From Halomonas stenophila (GTDB taxonomy: Bacteria > Pseudomonadota > Gammaproteobacteria > Pseudomonadales > Halomonadaceae): a DNA stretch of 64,000 nucleotides. The stretch lies in NCBI RefSeq assembly GCF_014192275.1, contig NZ_JACHXR010000001.1, positions 372,001-436,000 of the forward strand, read 5' to 3'. Made by a program: the position numbers and the translations under genes. Under the pieces are notes generated by a model that ran no database searches, was not told the DNA's origin, and saw only the letters and a program-made list of their open reading frames with translations. Of the stretch, positions 27,208-36,088 are shown in pieces. The first letter of the stretch is position 1. Each line of letters begins with the position of its first letter.

Positions 27208-29259
27208 ATGACGACGAATTACAGGCCAGAGGTCGATGGCTTGAGGGCAGTGGCTGTTATCCCTGTCATCCTGTTCCATGCCGGCTTCGAGTGGGTCAGC
27301 GGTGGCTATGTCGGGGTCGATGTCTTCTTCGTGGTGAGCGGCTATCTGATTACCAGCATCATCTACGGCGAAATACTCAAGGGAAACTTCTCGATCGTCC
27401 ACTTCTACGAGCGGCGAGCGCGTCGGATCCTTCCAGCCCTCTTCTTCGTCACGCTCGTCTGTCTGATGGTTGCCTGGTTCTGGTTGCTACCGGAAGAGTT
27501 CGAGAGCCTGAGCGAGAGCCTGATCGCCGTCAATCTTTTCGTCTCCAATATCTACTTCTGGCAGTCCCTGGACTATTTCGCAGGGCCGGCGGAGATGCAG
27601 CCCTTCCTGCACACCTGGAGTCTTGCCGTCGAGGAGCAGTTCTACCTGTTCTTTCCGCTGTTCATGTTGATCGTGGCACGCTTCAGGCACGGGGTGATGC
27701 TGAGCATCATCGCCCTGGGACTCCTGGGCAGCCTGTTACTGGCCGAGTATGGCGCGAGTCATCACCCTACCGCCAACTTCTACCTGCTGCCGACGCGCGC
27801 CTGGGAGCTGCTGGCAGGAGGCATCATCGCCATCTACATGCACGATCACAGGATCGCTCGTTCCTGGTGGGTCAGCCGAGTGGGCGGCAGTTTCGGCCTT
27901 GCCCTGATCCTGTATGCCGCCTTCGCCTTCGATGAGACGACGCCCTTTCCCAGCCTGTGGACCGTGCTTCCCGTGCTGGGGGCATCCCTGGTGATCCTCT
28001 TCGCCAACGGCAACGATGTCGCCGGCCGCCTGCTCTCCTGGAAACCGGTCGTCGGCATCGGGTTGATCAGCTATAGCGCCTATCTGTGGCATCAGCCCGT
28101 CTTCGTCTTCGCCAAGGAGCGCAGCCTGGGGCCGATCAGTGATGGTCAGCTTCTGTTGCTCAGTGTGTTCTCGATTCTTCTGGCCTGGTTATCCTGGCGC
28201 TTCGTCGAGCAGCCCTTCAGAAACCGCCGCAATTTCACTCGAGCCCAGATCTTCAAGACAGCATTGGTGACATCCTGCCTGATGATCGGCATCGGGACGT
28301 ACGGGCTACAGGCACAAGGCATTCCCTGGCGTTTCGGTGAAGAGGTAGAACGAATCGTCAATGTGCGTATGACGAACAGTCAAGTGCCGGAGGAGTGTCA
28401 TGCGACCGAAGGCAGGTTCCTGAGAATCGACGAGACCTGTGAGTACAACGAGAACGGCGAGAAAATCGTGGTGATCTGGGGCGATAGTCATGCCACGCCG
28501 CTGGTCAAGCCGGTGGCGGATCGCGTCGATACACTGGGCATGAGGGTCAAGATGCTCGTGTATACCAACTGCCTGCCGATCGAGGGGATTTCTCGATTCG
28601 ATGAGCCGGGCTGCGGCAGGTTCAATGACCAGGTCATGGACTATCTGATAGGGAATGAAGATGTCGATATGGTGATCATGATGGCACGCTATCCGCTTCA
28701 GATCGAGGGTGAAGTCTTCGATAATGGTGAAGGCGGTATCGAGGACGGAAAAATCATGAAGGCCATACCGATGGAGCAGGAAAGCGACGCGTATCTTGAT
28801 GATGATGAGCGTATCGATATCGTTGGACAGCGACTCGAATCGACCGTCGATCGGCTGGTCAATGATGGCAAGCGAGTCGTGCTGTACTATCCAGTGCCGG
28901 AAGTGGGTTGGGATGTTCCCTACCTGCTGGCCAAGGAAAGAATTTATGGCATCGAGCGACAGGCGCCACTATCGACCAACTATGAGCGCTACAAGGAGCG
29001 TGTCGCCAGTTCCTATCGTCAGTTCGCTAGAGTGGCACCGCATCGCAATATCCTGAAAATGGAACCCTCGGCGCTGTTGTGTGATACGTACCTTCCCGGG
29101 CGATGTGCCGCCCAGATTGAAGACCAAATCTTCTACTACGATAGCAATCATCTGAGCGTTCAGGGTTCCTCGCTGCTCGTGGACCAGATGTTCCGCGATA
29201 TGGGGCACAGGGGATGGATGAACGAGCAGCAATTGAAACTGACCCAGTTGGATGAATGA
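27208..29259 (+). CDS. Membrane O-acyltransferase, AT3-SGNH fusion (OafA-like)
   Basis: The 683-aa product combines an N-terminal acyltransferase-3 membrane domain and a C-terminal SGNH hydrolase-like domain, the OafA/YrhL arrangement used to O-acetylate surface polysaccharides. The AT3 part (about 1-370) begins YRPEVDGLRAVAVIPVILFH, contains FFVVSGYLIT and RRARRILPALF, and has about ten helices. The SGNH part carries the nucleophile Ser427 in VVIWGDSHATP and the catalytic pair Asp645/His648 in DSNHLS. GGAG at 27201-27204 precedes ATG 27208. It opens the glycan cluster and probably modifies its product in the periplasm. Confidence 0.93.
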   Translation: MTTNYRPEVDGLRAVAVIPVILFHAGFEWVSGGYVGVDVFFVVSGYLITSIIYGEILKGNFSIVHFYERRARRILPALFFVTLVCLMVAWFWLLPEEFESLSESLIAVNLFVSNIYFWQSLDYFAGPAEMQPFLHTWSLAVEEQFYLFFPLFMLIVARFRHGVMLSIIALGLLGSLLLAEYGASHHPTANFYLLPTRAWELLAGGIIAIYMHDHRIARSWWVSRVGGSFGLALILYAAFAFDETTPFPSLWTVLPVLGASLVILFANGNDVAGRLLSWKPVVGIGLISYSAYLWHQPVFVFAKERSLGPISDGQLLLLSVFSILLAWLSWRFVEQPFRNRRNFTRAQIFKTALVTSCLMIGIGTYGLQAQGIPWRFGEEVERIVNVRMTNSQVPEECHATEGRFLRIDETCEYNENGEKIVVIWGDSHATPLVKPVADRVDTLGMRVKMLVYTNCLPIEGISRFDEPGCGRFNDQVMDYLIGNEDVDMVIMMARYPLQIEGEVFDNGEGGIEDGKIMKAIPMEQESDAYLDDDERIDIVGQRLESTVDRLVNDGKRVVLYYPVPEVGWDVPYLLAKERIYGIERQAPLSTNYERYKERVASSYRQFARVAPHRNILKMEPSALLCDTYLPGRCAAQIEDQIFYYDSNHLSVQGSSLLVDQMFRDMGHRGWMNEQQLKLTQLDE

Positions 29260-29318
29260 CGAGCGGACAGACACATCGGTTCCTCAATCCTGAATGGCAT
29301 GCAAGGGAAGGGAATGAC

Positions 29319-30365
29319 ATGAAGATACTGGTTATTGGCAATATGGGCTATGTCGGCCCTGTGGTGGTGAGAGAGCTGGCCAGGCAACATCCGGAGGCCG
29401 AACTGCATGGCTACGACAATGCCTATTTCGCGCACTATCTGACCGGGGTCGATTGTCTTCCGGAGCGATACCTGGCTCGCCAGTATTTCGGCGACATTCG
29501 CCAGTTGCCCGACGGCATGCTCGAGGGCTACATGGCGGTGGTGCAGCTGGCCGCCATCTCCAATGACCCCATGGGGAGTCGCTTCGCGAAGGTCACGCGA
29601 GAGGTCAACCAGGAGGCGACCGTGCGCATTGCCAGGCAAGCGGCCACGGAAGGCGTCGGCCACTTCGTGTTCGCCTCCAGCTGCAGTGTCTACGGGATGG
29701 CCAGCGGCGAACCGAGAAAGGAGACAGACCCCTTGTCACCGATGACGGCCTATGCCAAGTCCAAGATCGGTACCGAGCAGGCGCTACAGGAAATCGAAGG
29801 GGACATGGTCATTACCAGCCTGAGGTTTGCCACCGCCTGTGGCATGTCCGCGCGACTCCGGCTCGATCTGGTACTCAACGATTTCGTCGCCTGCGCCCTG
29901 TCGCAGAAGAAGATCAGCGTGCTGAGCGACGGCACGCCCTGGCGCCCCTTGATCGATGTCAACGATATGGCGCGGGCCATCGACTGGGCCGTGGCGCGCC
30001 CGGCCAGTCAAGGGGGCCGAATCCTCAGCGTCAACACCGGGTCCAGCCAGCGCAACCATCAGGTACGCGACCTGGCCGAAGCCGTTGCCGGGGCGATACC
30101 CGACACGACTCTCAGTATCAATGAGCAAGCGGCGGTCGACAGCCGTTCCTACAAGGTCGATTTCGGCCTGTTCGAGACCCTGGCACCGGACCATCAACCC
30201 AGAATGACATTGCATGATTCCATTCAGGGCCTCGTCGACGGGTTGACGCGCATGGACTTCGCCGATGCCGATTTTCGCCTTTCCTCCCTGATGCGGCTGA
30301 AGGTCCTCGAGGATCATGTGGACCAAGGCCGGCTGACGGATGCCTTGACATGGACAAGATCATGA
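29319..30365 (+). CDS. NAD-dependent epimerase/dehydratase (extended SDR)
   Basis: The 348-aa product is an extended short-chain dehydrogenase acting on a nucleotide sugar. The NAD-binding GNMGYVG motif is at residues 7-13, and the catalytic residues are in SSCSVYG (about 124-130) and Tyr145-x3-Lys149. A C-terminal substrate domain follows, with the RPLIDVNDMARAI block. ATG 29319 gives the canonical start MKILVIGN and has an AAGGGAAGG run upstream. An in-frame start at 29256 is rejected because it would add a tail with no family support. It is next to rfbF, so it may act on a CDP-sugar, although canonical RfbG sequence features are not obvious. Confidence 0.88.
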   Translation: MKILVIGNMGYVGPVVVRELARQHPEAELHGYDNAYFAHYLTGVDCLPERYLARQYFGDIRQLPDGMLEGYMAVVQLAAISNDPMGSRFAKVTREVNQEATVRIARQAATEGVGHFVFASSCSVYGMASGEPRKETDPLSPMTAYAKSKIGTEQALQEIEGDMVITSLRFATACGMSARLRLDLVLNDFVACALSQKKISVLSDGTPWRPLIDVNDMARAIDWAVARPASQGGRILSVNTGSSQRNHQVRDLAEAVAGAIPDTTLSINEQAAVDSRSYKVDFGLFETLAPDHQPRMTLHDSIQGLVDGLTRMDFADADFRLSSLMRLKVLEDHVDQGRLTDALTWTRS

Positions 30366-30432
30366 CAGGCCGGCATCGCTCATGATGCCGACCTCGGTAT
30401 CCAATACCAACAACCGAGCGGGAGTACAGATC

Positions 30433-31209
30433 ATGAAAGTCGTTATCCTGGCAGGTGGTTTCGGTACTCGTCTAAGCGAGGAGACCTCGATTCGTCCCAA
30501 GCCGATGGTAGAGATAGGCGGGCGACCTATTCTCTGGCACATCATGAAGAACTATGCCCATTTCGGCTTCAAGGACTTCGTGATCCTCGGCGGCTACAAG
30601 GTCGACTATATCCGCAATTACTTTCTCAACTACCGCGGCAAGCAGACGGATTACACCATCGACATGAAGACGGGGCGGGTCGAATGGCTGCAGGGCGTCA
30701 GCGAAGACTGGACCGTGACCGTACTGGATACCGGTGCGGAGTCGTTGACCGGCGGCAGGATCAAGCGCGCCGCGCCATTGATCGGCAATGAATCCTTCTG
30801 CCTGACCTACGGTGACGGTGTCAGCGATGTGGACATCCAGGCCCTTGTCGAGGCCCACCGTGCCTCGGATTGCTGGTGCACCCTCACGGCGGTGACACAG
30901 CCCGGACGATACGGGGCCCTGAGGCTGGATGAGGCGAGCAGTCACGTCAAGGCCTTCCGGGAAAAGGGAGCCGTGGATGGGGGGCTGATCAATGGAGGCT
31001 TCTTCGTCTGTGAACCCGAGGTGATGGACCTGATCGATGACGACCGAACGACCTGGGAGAACGAGCCGATGGAGCGCATGATCGAGATGGGCAAGCTGGG
31101 ATATTTCCACCATCAGGGTTATTGGCAAAGCATGGATTCGCTGCGTGACAAGATGGTGCTCGAGGCCAGCTGGGCGGATACCCCCCCCTGGAAGCTTTGG
31201 GCGGACTAG
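30433..31209 (+). CDS. rfbF: Glucose-1-phosphate cytidylyltransferase
   Basis: The 258-aa product matches RfbF/DdhA, which makes CDP-glucose from CTP and glucose-1-phosphate. The N-terminal nucleotidyltransferase signature LAGGFGTRLSEETSIRPKP is complete, and the metal-binding region YGDGVSDVD and the C-terminal HQGYWQSMDSLRDK are present. Length is as usual. ATG 30433 has GGAG 8 nt upstream. In most species rfbG (CDP-glucose 4,6-dehydratase) follows; here a SAF-domain oxidoreductase follows instead, so the downstream CDP-sugar is unusual or is completed by genes elsewhere. Confidence 0.95.
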   Translation: MKVVILAGGFGTRLSEETSIRPKPMVEIGGRPILWHIMKNYAHFGFKDFVILGGYKVDYIRNYFLNYRGKQTDYTIDMKTGRVEWLQGVSEDWTVTVLDTGAESLTGGRIKRAAPLIGNESFCLTYGDGVSDVDIQALVEAHRASDCWCTLTAVTQPGRYGALRLDEASSHVKAFREKGAVDGGLINGGFFVCEPEVMDLIDDDRTTWENEPMERMIEMGKLGYFHHQGYWQSMDSLRDKMVLEASWADTPPWKLWAD

Positions 31210-31262
31210 CCTTGCCTGAAAGAGTCGACGAACGAAACCTTTCCCCATTTTGTGAGACGGCC

Positions 31263-32588
31263 ATGATTATCGTAGACACAGCACTAGCGAAGAGAGCCGC
31301 GGACAACAACCCCATTCGCGTGGGCATGATCGGGGCGGGATTCCAGGGCAAGGGGATCGGCCTGCAGATCATGACGGCGACACCGGGCATGACGCTTTGC
31401 GCGGTGGCCAACCGGCATATCGAATCGGCCATCCAGGTCTTCGGGCAGGCAGGCCTCACGCCGGAGCGGTGCGATACCAGTTCGCAGATCGAGTTGGCCA
31501 TCGCCAGAGGTCAGCCCGTGGTCACGGAAGATGCCAATGCCCTGGCGACGGCAGAGGGCCTGGATGCCATCATCGAAGTGACCGGATCCATCGAGTACGC
31601 GGCACTGGCCATCCTGTCGGCCATCACCAGCGGCAAGCATGTCATCCAGATGAACGCGGAACTCGATGGTACCATCGGGCCGATCCTCAAGCGCAAGGCC
31701 GATCAGGCCGGGGTCATCTATACCTTCGCTGACGGCGATCAACCCGGCGTGCAGATGAATCTCTACCGGTTTGCCCAGGGCATCGGCCTCAGGCCGGTGC
31801 TCTGCGGCAATATCAAGGGGCTCCACGATCCCTATCGCAACCCGGCCACCCAACGCGCCTTCGCCGAACGCTGGGGGCAGAAGCCGGCCATGGTGGCCTC
31901 GTTCGCCGATGGCACCAAGATCTCCTTCGAACAGGCCATCGTCGCCAATGGTACCGGCATGCGAGTGGCACGCCGTGGCATGCTGGGGCCGGATTTCTCG
32001 CGGGGTGACCCCAATGCACCACTGATCCCCATCGAGCAGACCGTCTCCTCATTCGCCCCCTATCTGAACACCTCGAGCACCGGCCTGGTGGACTATGTGG
32101 TGGGGGCCCGGCCGGGGCCGGGCGTGTTCGTGATCGGTACGCTGGAAGACCCCCGACAGAGGCACTATCTCGAACTCTACAAACTCGGCAAGGGACCCTA
32201 TTACTGTTTCTACACCCCTTACCATCTGTGCCATTTCGAGGTGCCGACCTCAGTGGCACGCGCCGTGCTGTTCAACGACGCGGTGTTGGCGCCACAGGGC
32301 GCGCCGAGGGTCGGGGTCGTCGCCATGGCCAAGAAGGATCTATCGGAAGGCGAACGGATCACCGAATTCGGCGGTTTCGAAGTCTATGGGGTGGCGGAGA
32401 ATATGGCGACGATTTGCCGGGATAACCTGCTGCCCATCGGCTTGGCTATCGACGCCACACTGCAACACCCCGTCAGGAAGGATGCGCCTCTGACCATGGA
32501 TGATGTCCGGATGCCGGAAGGCCGGCTGGTCGATCGGCTCTACAGCGAGCAGGTCAGGATCTATTCCGGGACAACGACTCTGGCCTAA
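31263..32588 (+). CDS. SAF-domain NAD(P)-dependent oxidoreductase
   Basis: The 441-aa product begins with a Rossmann domain (IGAGFQGKG at about 23-31) related to homoserine dehydrogenase and GFO/IDH enzymes, includes the conserved EVTGSIEYAA segment and ends in a SAF domain. The last about 90 residues carry KKDLSEGERI, then NLLPIGL and KDAPLTMDDV, the SAF pattern seen in sialic acid synthases and antifreeze proteins. It is between rfbF and an rfbC-like gene, so it probably oxidises or reduces a nucleotide-linked sugar or a branched side chain. ATG 31263 is chosen; the longer frame overlapping rfbF adds residues without support. The substrate is unknown. Confidence 0.8.
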   Translation: MIIVDTALAKRAADNNPIRVGMIGAGFQGKGIGLQIMTATPGMTLCAVANRHIESAIQVFGQAGLTPERCDTSSQIELAIARGQPVVTEDANALATAEGLDAIIEVTGSIEYAALAILSAITSGKHVIQMNAELDGTIGPILKRKADQAGVIYTFADGDQPGVQMNLYRFAQGIGLRPVLCGNIKGLHDPYRNPATQRAFAERWGQKPAMVASFADGTKISFEQAIVANGTGMRVARRGMLGPDFSRGDPNAPLIPIEQTVSSFAPYLNTSSTGLVDYVVGARPGPGVFVIGTLEDPRQRHYLELYKLGKGPYYCFYTPYHLCHFEVPTSVARAVLFNDAVLAPQGAPRVGVVAMAKKDLSEGERITEFGGFEVYGVAENMATICRDNLLPIGLAIDATLQHPVRKDAPLTMDDVRMPEGRLVDRLYSEQVRIYSGTTTLA

Positions 32589-32607
32589 GCGTAAGGGGAG
32601 GGACACA

Positions 32608-33156
32608 ATGAAATTCATCGAGACGACCCTCAAGGATGCCTATCTCATCGAGCTCGAGCCCCGCGGCGATGATCGAGGATTCTTCGCCAGGACGATGTGC
32701 CGCGAGGAGTTTTCCCGAATGGGGCTGGATAGCGATTTCGTTCAGCAGAATACCTCCTTCTCGGCTCAACGCGGGACCCTCCGAGGGCTGCATTTCCAGA
32801 AACCGCCCTACGGGGAGGATAAGCTGGTTCGCTGTCTCAATGGCGCCATTGTCGATGTCATCGTCGATATCCGTGAAGATTCCGAGACGTACATGCAACA
32901 TCAGATGTTCGAGCTGACGAGCCGGAACCGTCTTCAGCTCTACGTCCCCAAGGGGTTTGCGCATTCTTTCATGACCCTGGAAGACAATACCGAAGTCAGC
33001 TATCTGGTGACGTCCTGGTATGCGCCCCAGTCCGAAGATGGCCTGCGTTATGATGATGAGGCACTGGGAATCGAGTGGCCGCTTCCGGTAACGGTCATTT
33101 CGGAAAAGGATGCAAGCTGGCCCCTGATAGCCGAGCGTCATGGTGTTCTTTACTGA
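32608..33156 (+). CDS. dTDP-4-dehydrorhamnose 3,5-epimerase-like protein
   Basis: The 182-aa cupin-fold epimerase has the RfbC landmarks: DDRGFFARTM, the catalytic His62 in LRGLHFQ, KLVRCLNGAIVDVIVD, PKGFAHSF, and RYDDEALGIEWP near the end. In this context it may epimerise a CDP-4-keto sugar instead of the dTDP substrate, because rfbA, rfbB and rfbD are absent and rfbF is present. GGGAGGG precedes ATG 32608. The gene is 19 bp after the oxidoreductase stop and in the same operon. Confidence 0.9.
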   Translation: MKFIETTLKDAYLIELEPRGDDRGFFARTMCREEFSRMGLDSDFVQQNTSFSAQRGTLRGLHFQKPPYGEDKLVRCLNGAIVDVIVDIREDSETYMQHQMFELTSRNRLQLYVPKGFAHSFMTLEDNTEVSYLVTSWYAPQSEDGLRYDDEALGIEWPLPVTVISEKDASWPLIAERHGVLY

Positions 33157-33186
33157 TTTCAGGCAAAGCAAACCAAGGGAGAGCCC

Positions 33187-34206
33187 ATGATGGATAAGGT
33201 AATCGCGGTCGTATTGACCTACAATCGAAAGGAACTGCTTCAGCGATGCCTCGAGGCTATCCAGGCGCAGACACGACCCTGTGATGACATCATTGTCATC
33301 AACAATGCCAGTACGGATGGCACCCTGGAAATGCTGAATGACGGAAGCTTTTCCGATATCAAGATCTATACGCTCAAGGAGAACAAGGGAGCGGCAGGCG
33401 GGTTCAATCTTGGCTTTCGCGTGGCCTATGATAATGGTGCCGATCATGTCTGGATGATGGACGACGATGTGATACCCGAACCCACGGCATTGGAAGCCTT
33501 GCTGGAGGCCGATGCCCTGCTCGAGGAGAAGCGTACGCCCAGGAGCTACCTCGTCTCGATGGCCTATTCCGAGGCCGGCAGGCTGACCAACCTGCCTTAT
33601 CTCAGTGAATGGCATAAGAACCATTGGCCTCAGTATCTCGAGCATGGCCTGGTAGCCGTAGGATACAGTACCTTCGTGTCGATCCTGGTACCTCGCCGCA
33701 TCCTGGAAACCTACGGGCTGCCGATCGCCGAGATGTTCATCTGGGGCGAGGATGCCGAGTTCACACTCCGTATCACCCGTGAGGCCCCCGGGTATCTGGT
33801 GGGAGACAGCAAGGTCGCCCACGTTCGCGCCGGCACCGGTGGCATCAGCATCCTGCCCGAGACCAATCCGGCTAGAATCGCCTACTACAGTCATTTTATC
33901 AGGAACAACATCTTCCTGGCGCGCAAGTACAAGACGCGCCGGCGGCTCGGTTCGGTACTCTGCTCCAACCTGATGCTCGTGCTCAAGCTACTGCTCAGGA
34001 AGGAGCCGGGCAAGGCGCGGGTCGTGCTGAAGGGCATGCGTCAGAGCCTCTACTTTTCCCCTCGAGCCGAGTCGGTGCACGCCGACTATGATGATTCGTG
34101 TATCGAACTCACCATCACCGCGCCCCATGAAGGGCGAAGCGCCACGCCCTCCCACGACAATGACGACAGGAAGCTGGTGCTGGTGAGCCACTCGTCTTCT
34201 TCGTGA
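33187..34206 (+). CDS. Glycosyltransferase family 2
   Basis: The 339-aa product is a GT-A fold glycosyltransferase. It starts with VIAVVLTYNRKELLQRCLEAI, has the nucleotide-binding INNASTDGT and the metal-binding DDD of WMMDDDV, and a later IWGEDAEFTLRI acceptor motif with the ED catalytic pair. This pattern resembles rhamnosyl/galactofuranosyl transferases of the GlfT/WbbL type. The C-terminal about 30 residues are hydrophilic and Ser-rich. GAGAG lies before ATG 33187/33190. Donor and acceptor are not predictable; the neighbours suggest the local CDP-sugar. Confidence 0.92.
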   Translation: MMDKVIAVVLTYNRKELLQRCLEAIQAQTRPCDDIIVINNASTDGTLEMLNDGSFSDIKIYTLKENKGAAGGFNLGFRVAYDNGADHVWMMDDDVIPEPTALEALLEADALLEEKRTPRSYLVSMAYSEAGRLTNLPYLSEWHKNHWPQYLEHGLVAVGYSTFVSILVPRRILETYGLPIAEMFIWGEDAEFTLRITREAPGYLVGDSKVAHVRAGTGGISILPETNPARIAYYSHFIRNNIFLARKYKTRRRLGSVLCSNLMLVLKLLLRKEPGKARVVLKGMRQSLYFSPRAESVHADYDDSCIELTITAPHEGRSATPSHDNDDRKLVLVSHSSSS

Positions 34207-34295
34207 GGTCGAAGCGGGGTCAAGATGGCATCTCGAATTCCCGTGTTCATGGCCCTCACGCCGAACTGCACGTCGCGACAACCAGGAGCCAGCCC

Positions 34296-35504
34296 ATGTC
34301 ACTCGACTCCCTCACGGATACCGACAGTGCCCTTCTGGCATCTGCCGGGGCGGCCTCGGTTGTGTCTCCGAAGGATGCGGCGGCGCCCGGGATACGTCCC
34401 AGGCCGCCCATTCTCACCACCAGCCAGCTGGGCATGGCACCCAGCGGTGATCCAGTGACGGACCATCGACACCTTCAGCGCTTTATCGACGATGTCGCCA
34501 CGGACAGGGTGATAGGAGTGATCGAGGCGGGGCACTGGTTCGTGCATCGCAAGTTGCGACTGCGTGATGGTCTGCGCCTGCGTGGTCAGGGGATGGCGAA
34601 TACCGTTATCGAAGCGCGTCCCGAGGACTGGCTCGAGGACAGGTATACGCTGATGCATCTCGATGTCGGGGAAACCCTTCATGAGAGTGGCGTTGTGCTG
34701 TCCGACTTCTCTTTGATCGGTGCCGACAAGCGTGCCACCGACAACGGCCCCCTGCTGGTGCTGTCGGGGGTCTCCGACTTCCTGATCGAGAGGGTCCGCA
34801 CCGAGGATGCCTCCAGTTACGGAATCTTCGTGGCCGGCTACGGGGTAGGGGACTTTACCAACGACATTCACAGTGACTTCTGGAACTCGACGCATCGTGG
34901 CGTGATTCGCCAGTGCCGAGCCTTGCGCGGCCAGGTCGGGATCGGCTGCGAGGGCGGGGCACAGAACGTGCTGATCATGGCCAATCATACCGATGGTCAA
35001 ACGCTACATGGTTTCCGTCTCGCCTCCGCCTATGATACCCAGCTGATCGCCAACAGCGCGATCAATACCCTGAATGCCTACTGGATCGACCGTCACGACG
35101 GCATCCATGTGCTGTACAACGTGGCCAGCCAGGTCAAGCGAGGCTGCGTGTACGGCGGCTTCCACCAAGAGCGGGACGGTCGCGTTTCGAGAGGCCTATG
35201 GATACTCGGCAATCGCTTCAGTACCTCGGGCACCACCATTACCGATGCCTATCAGGGGAATGCCGACAAGTTTACCCGTATCGTCAAGATCAAGGACAAC
35301 CTGCTCGAGGGAGGCCATGTGCGCCTGCTGTGGTCGCGGCAGGTCGATATCCAGGGCAACGATGGTGATGGTCGCAATGCCATCATCACCTCCCACGAGG
35401 TCAGTGGGTTCATCGGCAACAACTTCCTGCGACTGCACAACACCTCGGATGCCGTGATGGACCTGGGCAGGAATATCGACGCTATCGAGCCCCTCGGCCG
35501 CTGA
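34296..35504 (+). CDS. Right-handed parallel beta-helix protein
   Basis: The 402-aa product shows repeated short beta-strand rungs with Asn/Gly turns (NSAINTLNAYWIDRHDGIHVL, RIVKIKDNLLEGGHVRLLW, DIQGNDGDG), typical of pectate-lyase-like helices. The N-terminal DVATDRVIGVIEAGHW and GLRLRGQGMANTVIEA segments form the usual cap and first coils. No signal peptide is visible, so export would need another route, or it acts in the cytoplasm. ATG 34296 has CAGGAG 7 nt upstream; the frame opens earlier at 34203, overlapping the GT2 stop, but lacks a ribosome-binding site there. A role as polysaccharide lyase, epimerase or hydrolase is possible. Confidence 0.75.
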   Translation: MSLDSLTDTDSALLASAGAASVVSPKDAAAPGIRPRPPILTTSQLGMAPSGDPVTDHRHLQRFIDDVATDRVIGVIEAGHWFVHRKLRLRDGLRLRGQGMANTVIEARPEDWLEDRYTLMHLDVGETLHESGVVLSDFSLIGADKRATDNGPLLVLSGVSDFLIERVRTEDASSYGIFVAGYGVGDFTNDIHSDFWNSTHRGVIRQCRALRGQVGIGCEGGAQNVLIMANHTDGQTLHGFRLASAYDTQLIANSAINTLNAYWIDRHDGIHVLYNVASQVKRGCVYGGFHQERDGRVSRGLWILGNRFSTSGTTITDAYQGNADKFTRIVKIKDNLLEGGHVRLLWSRQVDIQGNDGDGRNAIITSHEVSGFIGNNFLRLHNTSDAVMDLGRNIDAIEPLGR

Positions 35505-36088
35505 GACTAGGCTGTCTGGCTGGAATGGGGGGCTTTCTCGTGCATTCCGGCACGACGGAAATGACTAGTTTTCTCCTCCTGCCTGATCCATTCTCCGCCC
35601 GTGACTGTGCGATCCCGCCTCTAGTGACCAGTCATCACGTTCCTTTTTTCCTGGTCCGATTGAAATGCCTTTCAATACAGGAAGATGAAGTCGGTATGCG
35701 ATTGCTTCGACTGTCATCATGCATCATGACGACTAAGTCTTTAGTAAGTCTTTAGAAATGAGAAATTCCATACTCACGACAGTTCGTTATATTTGTAATT
35801 TTGTGTAATGATGATTGTGACCCTGTATGTGTTCGGGGTGAACCTGTAATTCATCGAGTGTGATGATGCCATTCATGGAAGATGTCATTGCTGACTGTTA
35901 GCGGGCGAGAGTTTCTCTCGAAAAAAACCATGAAGCGCGCATAGCGAACATCTGGCACTTTCTGCTGGGCATCGGGCAAAGGCACCACGGATGAGCTCGG
36001 TCGGTGATTCGCCGATGAATGAGAAGGGTGGGCCACTGGACTCCAGAAGAGCACTCGGCATTTCTTGAGAGCGAGGGAGAGGAAGACC
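35505..36088. other. AT-rich intergenic region before wza
   Basis: There is no convincing gene in these 584 bp. A tandem pair of TAAGTCTTTAG lies at 35734-35755, and the following 80 bp are strongly AT-rich, a likely promoter/regulator zone for wza. A CGAGAG-TTT-CTCTCG hairpin at 35906-35921 is followed by seven A residues; it has no T-tract on the plus strand, so it is not a terminator for plus-strand transcripts. No ops motif was found here. Confidence 0.5.
35734..35755. repeat. Tandem 11-bp direct repeat upstream of wza
   Basis: TAAGTCTTTAG occurs twice with no spacer, one DNA helical turn apart, so a regulator could bind both on the same face. Position suggests an activator or repressor site for the wza-wzc operon. 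Confidence 0.55.

Noticed and set aside
35525-35755. 76-aa plus-strand ORF upstream of wza
   Set aside because: It has no ribosome-binding site, no recognisable domain, and crosses the tandem 11-bp repeat in an AT-rich promoter region.
35906-35928. Hairpin with a homopolymer read as a terminator
   Set aside because: On the plus strand the stem is followed by A residues. On the minus strand the T-run precedes the stem. Neither orientation gives an intrinsic terminator.
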